Made by a program: the position numbers and the translations under genes. DNA of 64,000 nt from Clostridium sp. TW13 (GTDB taxonomy: Bacteria > Bacillota > Clostridia > Clostridiales > Clostridiaceae): positions 1,178,001-1,242,000 of the forward strand of contig NZ_BROD01000001.1 of the NCBI RefSeq assembly GCF_024345225.1. The letters are read 5' to 3'. Every line of letters begins with the position of its first letter. Position 1 is the first letter of the stretch. The notes beneath the pieces were generated by a model. That model was not told the DNA's origin, did no database searches, and worked only from the letters and a program-made list of their open reading frames with translations. Below are positions 59,968 through 64,000 of the stretch, in pieces.

Positions 59968-62900
59968 TTAGAATTTTCTCCTCTTTATAAATAATATTGC
60001 AGCACCAGATATAACTAATGATACACCAACTATGCCAAGTACTGTTGAACCAAATACAGATCCTGTTTTTACAATTTTTGAATTAGTATTTGAGCCATTA
60101 TTTTGATTTCCAGTGTTTGTTGGGTTAGTTGGGTTAGTTGGGTTAGTTGGGTTAGTTGGGTTAGTTGGGTTTGTTGGGTTAGTTGGGTTTGTTGGAGTAA
60201 CTGCTGGTTTCTCAGCTATAGCATATGTGCTAAAGTGAGGAGCAGAGAAAGTTACAGACTTAGTAGCCCCATCATAAGATCCACCAACTGAATCCCAAGT
60301 TTTTGTAGCTTCATTGTAACAGAATGCAGTAAGCTTAGCAGTGTCTAATCCATTTAAGTCAGCATCAGTAAGCTTTATTGTTACAGTTACAACTTTACCA
60401 TTAAACTTAGTTATTGGAGTTTGAACTCCCTTTTCATCAACATTGAATAGGCTAAAGTTATAAGCCTTTCCAGCAAATTTCATACCAGTCATAATGCTTG
60501 AATTAGTATTTACATCAGCAAGCAATCTTATAGTACTATGCTCATCTCTTGTGAATAATGACATAGGTACTGATAAGCTTGCAGTATCACCAGTAACTGC
60601 AAATACACTGTTACTATCAACAAGGTAAGCAGGTAAGTCAACTTCATAGCTTGGAGTACCTGTTGCAGAAACACCTAATATTGAAGGAGCTTGCAATCCT
60701 GTACCACCTACAGTTACCTTTGTTTTACCGTTTGCTGTAGTAGCATTTACATCAAGTTTAATGTCAAAATGTTTAGTTATAATAGAAGATTTATTACCTA
60801 CTTTATCAACAGCATAAACTTCTAAATTATAAGAACCTACTTTGTTTATAGGTGTATTTAAAGTATAAGGAGCTCCGTTGAGAGTAGCAACTATTTTGTC
60901 ACAGCCACTTTGTTTGTCATCAGCTGTTATAGAAGGTGTTATTGCTTGAGTATAGACACCGTTATTATTAATACCAGCTACAGTAACTGTAGGAACTGTT
61001 GTATCAATATTTGTAACATCTAATGAAGCAACTTCACTAACATTTCCAGCATAATCAATTGCACGTGCATATACTTTACAATTTGAAGCTATATTTAGAG
61101 ATCCATCATATTTTGAGAAGGTCTTACCATCAAAGCTATATTCAAAATGATCGATCTGTGTATCAGTATCACTTATAGAAGCAGTTAGAGCTTTATTAGT
61201 GAAATCAGTTGTGCTTAGAGTTATTTTTGGAACAGCAGGAGCAATTGTGTCTACTACTACCGGAATTTTTTGCTCTGTCTTATTAGCAAACTCATCTATT
61301 AAGCTTATTGATACGGTATCACCATCTTTAACTTTTAAAGGAACGTTGAAATCTTTTGTCAATACTTTTGAATCTGAAGAAGGATACCTATCAAGAGTAA
61401 ATATAGCGTTACCATCTACATAGAATGTATAACCATATAAGTTATCGCTTGCAGTTCCAACTAGATTTACATTATTTGAGTTTGTATAAATCTTTCCGTC
61501 ACTTCTTGTAACAGGAGATTTTAATGTAAAGCTTGGAGCCTTAGAATCAAAAAGAACTCTATATCCAAAATTGTATAATGCAGTTCCGTTTTCTTCAGCG
61601 TAAACTTTAACTATATTTGTACCTTGCTTTAGTTTTACATCAACAGCAAAAGTATTATTTTTTGGATCTACAGTTACAGGAGTATCATTTATTAAGAATG
61701 TCTTAACTGTATGATTTACAGAACCCTTAACTGTGTAAACACCATTTGGTACATCATTTGCATTAAGAGTCATTAATGATGATAAATTATCAAAAGTTAT
61801 ATTGAATGCTTTTTTAGGGTCAGCATAATTAACTTTTACAAATTTATTAGAAACATTACCGCAGATATCTTTGCATTCTACAAAAATAGAATTTAGTCCA
61901 TCTACAAGCTTTACAGTAGCTTTGAAATTACCATTACTATCAATTGCAGATTTATCTACAGGTAATCCGTTAACCCTAACTTCTGCTAAATTAGCATCAC
62001 TAGCATTACCAGTAATATCTATGGTAGAAGTTGTTGAGCTTATAATACTGCTTTGATCAGTATAACCAGGAACAGTTATTTTAAGTTCTGGTTTAGTTGT
62101 ATCAACTGTAAAGTTGTAAGAATGGTTGAAAATTTCTTTACCAGAAGAATCTTTAGCAGATACTACTACAGTATTTGCACCTTCTGCAACATTAACATCT
62201 GCATCCAAGTACCCATTATCTTCAAGTTGTACATCGGTTCCATTTACAGAAACTGTACTAATGTTAGAAGAAACTTGTCCTTGAATTGTGAACACTTTCT
62301 TGTCCACAGAATCAGGTCCAATATACATGTTATCATCTAAGTTAAACAATTGAACTTGAGGTACATCACCCACTGCTAGGTCTGTTGTTGTCATTGAAAG
62401 GTTTCCTGCATTATCGAAAAGACCCATTTTTATATTGTTTCTTGTATTTGCAGTAACAGCAACGTCTGCACTGTAGGTATTTCCGTTAGCAACGAAATTT
62501 TTAACTAATGCTTTATTAGTTGAAACACCTTTGCTAATTATTACTACTTCGTTGTTTACAGAAACATAAATTCTATCATTATAAGCCCCGGAACCAGTAT
62601 CATTTGCAGTCCACACAACATGATAAGTGCCATCCGGATTAGCTTTTGTAGATGCTAGTTTTAAAGCAGGAGCTACAGTATCAATCTTTACAGGCATTTC
62701 AATAACTTGATCTTTAGCGCCTTCTAAATCAGTTGTAGCTATGATTCTGTAATAGTATTGACCATCAGCTTGTTTCTTATAGCTGCCAGTTGAGGCATCA
62801 TAAATAGTACCATCCCATTTAGCTCCAGTAAGAGTTCTTCCGATTGTGTCTTTTTTCATGAATTTTTCTAAAGAAGTCTTACTTACGTTATTTCCAGTAT

Positions 62901-64000
62901 CTAATGTAGCAATTACATTTTTGTTGCTATCAAGTATTTGAGTAGTTAAATGCTTTGCATTTCTTAACAAATATAAATTTGGAACAACAGAATCTTGAGA
63001 ATTATCACCATTAGGTGAGAAAGCTGTTCCGTTAGGATCTTCTGAAGTTAAAGAAACAAAACCATTTTTTGTAACAGTTCCAATACAAGTAGCGGCAGAT
63101 ATTGTATCTTTGTCATATGCAGGTTTGTCTATGATATTTAATGCAGCCCAATCTCCATAGAAACCCATAAATGGAACTGAAAGAGATGGTGCATCTTTTG
63201 TTGCACTATCAAATTTAACAAAACCTTCAACAAAGTTATCAGCCTTAAATTGGTCAGGAATTGATACAGTAACTTTTACAGTAGCAGTTCCATTAGCTGG
63301 AACAGTTATTGTAGAGGTATTTGTAGATACTGAACCATCTGTAACAACAGCTTCGTGAATAAATGAATTTGCATCAGTTTTTTCACAAAGTAAATCTGAT
63401 TTAGGCACATTGTAAGTCACAGCTGTTTTACCATAATTTTTAAGTGTTAAATCAAAAGTTTTAGTTTTTTCAGTAAAACTTCTTAATGTTACTCCAGCAT
63501 TGCCAGTAGAATCTGAAATTATTACATTATTTGTTACAGCAGAAGGAAGGTTAATAAGTCCAGCACCTTGTCTTCTTGGAGAATAAGGAACAGTCTTATT
63601 ATACTTGTCGTACATAACTGTAGCAGTATTCATAATAGAGTTCTTAGCAAATTTAACTGCAGCATTGCCAGTAAGTCCTAATCCTCTTTCTTTTATTGAT
63701 TGGATTAGTAATGCTTGAGAACCAGCAGTATTAGGAGAGGACATAGAAGTACCACTCATAGATTGATAGCTGTTATTGTTTGCTAAGGAATATATATCTC
63801 CACCAGGAGCTGTGATTTCAGGTTTGAAATCTAGGCTTTCAGTTGGTCCCCATGAACTATATTGTGACATATCATCTTTATCTGGATTTTCTTGAGAACC
63901 TTTTGCTCCTGTAACTGCAATAGTGGCAGTTGCTATATTTTTTAATAGCTTAGTACCATCTACATTGCTGACAGATAAAGCAGGAATACTGTTATTTGAT
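59968..64000 (-). CDS. Subtilisin-like cell-wall protease (lactocepin/C5a-peptidase type), 5' end outside the window
   Basis: The frame is open to the window edge, so the ATG at 63870 is internal; at least 1344 residues. The visible start has PA-domain-like IPALSVSNVDGTKLL, then SSWGPTESLDFKPEITAPGG and the catalytic Ser in SGTSMSSPNTAG. His and Asp of the triad must lie outside. Fn3-like and several Big-type beta repeats follow (VDTTKPELKITVPG, VNGTDVQ). The end has a (Asn-Pro-Thr)n spacer, IVKTGS, a hydrophobic helix and KRRKF, a sortase-type anchor with a non-LPxTG motif. Confidence 0.92.
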   Translation of the reverse strand, partial: SNNSIPALSVSNVDGTKLLKNIATATIAVTGAKGSQENPDKDDMSQYSSWGPTESLDFKPEITAPGGDIYSLANNNSYQSMSGTSMSSPNTAGSQALLIQSIKERGLGLTGNAAVKFAKNSIMNTATVMYDKYNKTVPYSPRRQGAGLINLPSAVTNNVIISDSTGNAGVTLRSFTEKTKTFDLTLKNYGKTAVTYNVPKSDLLCEKTDANSFIHEAVVTDGSVSTNTSTITVPANGTATVKVTVSIPDQFKADNFVEGFVKFDSATKDAPSLSVPFMGFYGDWAALNIIDKPAYDKDTISAATCIGTVTKNGFVSLTSEDPNGTAFSPNGDNSQDSVVPNLYLLRNAKHLTTQILDSNKNVIATLDTGNNVSKTSLEKFMKKDTIGRTLTGAKWDGTIYDASTGSYKKQADGQYYYRIIATTDLEGAKDQVIEMPVKIDTVAPALKLASTKANPDGTYHVVWTANDTGSGAYNDRIYVSVNNEVVIISKGVSTNKALVKNFVANGNTYSADVAVTANTRNNIKMGLFDNAGNLSMTTTDLAVGDVPQVQLFNLDDNMYIGPDSVDKKVFTIQGQVSSNISTVSVNGTDVQLEDNGYLDADVNVAEGANTVVVSAKDSSGKEIFNHSYNFTVDTTKPELKITVPGYTDQSSIISSTTSTIDITGNASDANLAEVRVNGLPVDKSAIDSNGNFKATVKLVDGLNSIFVECKDICGNVSNKFVKVNYADPKKAFNITFDNLSSLMTLNANDVPNGVYTVKGSVNHTVKTFLINDTPVTVDPKNNTFAVDVKLKQGTNIVKVYAEENGTALYNFGYRVLFDSKAPSFTLKSPVTRSDGKIYTNSNNVNLVGTASDNLYGYTFYVDGNAIFTLDRYPSSDSKVLTKDFNVPLKVKDGDTVSISLIDEFANKTEQKIPVVVDTIAPAVPKITLSTTDFTNKALTASISDTDTQIDHFEYSFDGKTFSKYDGSLNIASNCKVYARAIDYAGNVSEVASLDVTNIDTTVPTVTVAGINNNGVYTQAITPSITADDKQSGCDKIVATLNGAPYTLNTPINKVGSYNLEVYAVDKVGNKSSIITKHFDIKLDVNATTANGKTKVTVGGTGLQAPSILGVSATGTPSYEVDLPAYLVDSNSVFAVTGDTASLSVPMSLFTRDEHSTIRLLADVNTNSSIMTGMKFAGKAYNFSLFNVDEKGVQTPITKFNGKVVTVTIKLTDADLNGLDTAKLTAFCYNEATKTWDSVGGSYDGATKSVTFSAPHFSTYAIAEKPAVTPTNPTNPTNPTNPTNPTNPTNPTNPTNTGNQNNGSNTNSKIVKTGSVFGSTVLGIVGVSLVISGAAILFIKRRKF
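60120..60194 (-). repeat. Nine-base tandem repeats coding Asn-Pro-Thr
   Basis: About eight copies of a 9-bp unit (GGGTTAGTT on the + strand, some GGGTTTGTT) encode the wall-spanning (NPT)n spacer. Copy number should vary by slippage. Confidence 0.85.

Noticed and set aside
60103-60291. Small forward-strand ORF full of Trp-Val-Ser repeats
   Set aside because: It is the complement of the (Asn-Pro-Thr)n repeat of the protease gene.
1-64000. CRISPR arrays, rRNA and tRNA genes
   Set aside because: No regularly spaced repeats of CRISPR type and no tRNA T-loop or rRNA signatures were seen on either strand.

Overview
The window is low-G+C Firmicute DNA with AGGAGG-type ribosome sites, frequent GTG/TTG starts and clostridial families: Imm22, DUF3842, an ECF nickel/cobalt transporter, a thioredoxin-reductase-like flavoprotein without an NADPH site, and an RRNPP regulator with a peptide gene. 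It fits a Clostridium sensu stricto chromosome carrying a prophage. Species cannot be fixed from the sequence.

Layout. 1-3280: five small or partial genes of mostly unknown function, several with their own near-identical promoters. 3340-23026: late half of a siphophage-type prophage in canonical order: terS, a serine recombinase cassette, terL, portal, Mu-F-like head protein, scaffold, major capsid, connectors, tail terminator, tail tube, frameshifted tail chaperone, tape measure, Dit, Tal, BppU/receptor-binding protein, a reverse-strand accessory gene, amidase and two holin-like genes. Integrase, repressor and replication genes are not in the window. Two lesions suggest it is decaying: dit is frameshifted, and terL seems to have ATA where its start codon should be. 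23184-25133: a LexA-boxed two-gene unit (HEPN-motif protein plus membrane protein) directly behind the lysis genes.

25.1-36.5 kb is an accessory region: a GNAT gene, a LexA-controlled Y-family polymerase, a lipoprotein, an RRNPP regulator with its peptide precursor, an SF1 helicase with a channel-like membrane protein, and an Imm22 immunity gene with a partner. Three diverged copies of a structured ~200-bp element (25.4, 30.7 and 35.4 kb) separate these cassettes.

36.6-64 kb is ordinary chromosome: MBL hydrolase/Lrp pair, small enzymes (GNAT, Nudix, SnoaL-like, ATC hydrolase), a nonsense-mutated HAD phosphatase, a monofunctional transglycosylase, a nickel module (hypB, cbiM, cbiQ, cbiO), a thioredoxin-reductase-like flavoprotein, a Nudix-HD fusion, VanZ, DUF2935, a MerR/carboxymuconolactone-decarboxylase operon, a cystatin-like small protein, and the 3' part of a cell-wall-anchored subtilisin-like protease running off the right edge. 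Four copies of a ~70-bp palindrome (46.4-53.6 kb) and a probable IS605-type right-end RNA remnant (52.3 kb) lie among them.

Best candidates for something undescribed are the SOS-controlled HEPN/membrane operon, the helicase/channel-like pair, the RRNPP-peptide locus, and the two families of structured intergenic repeats.
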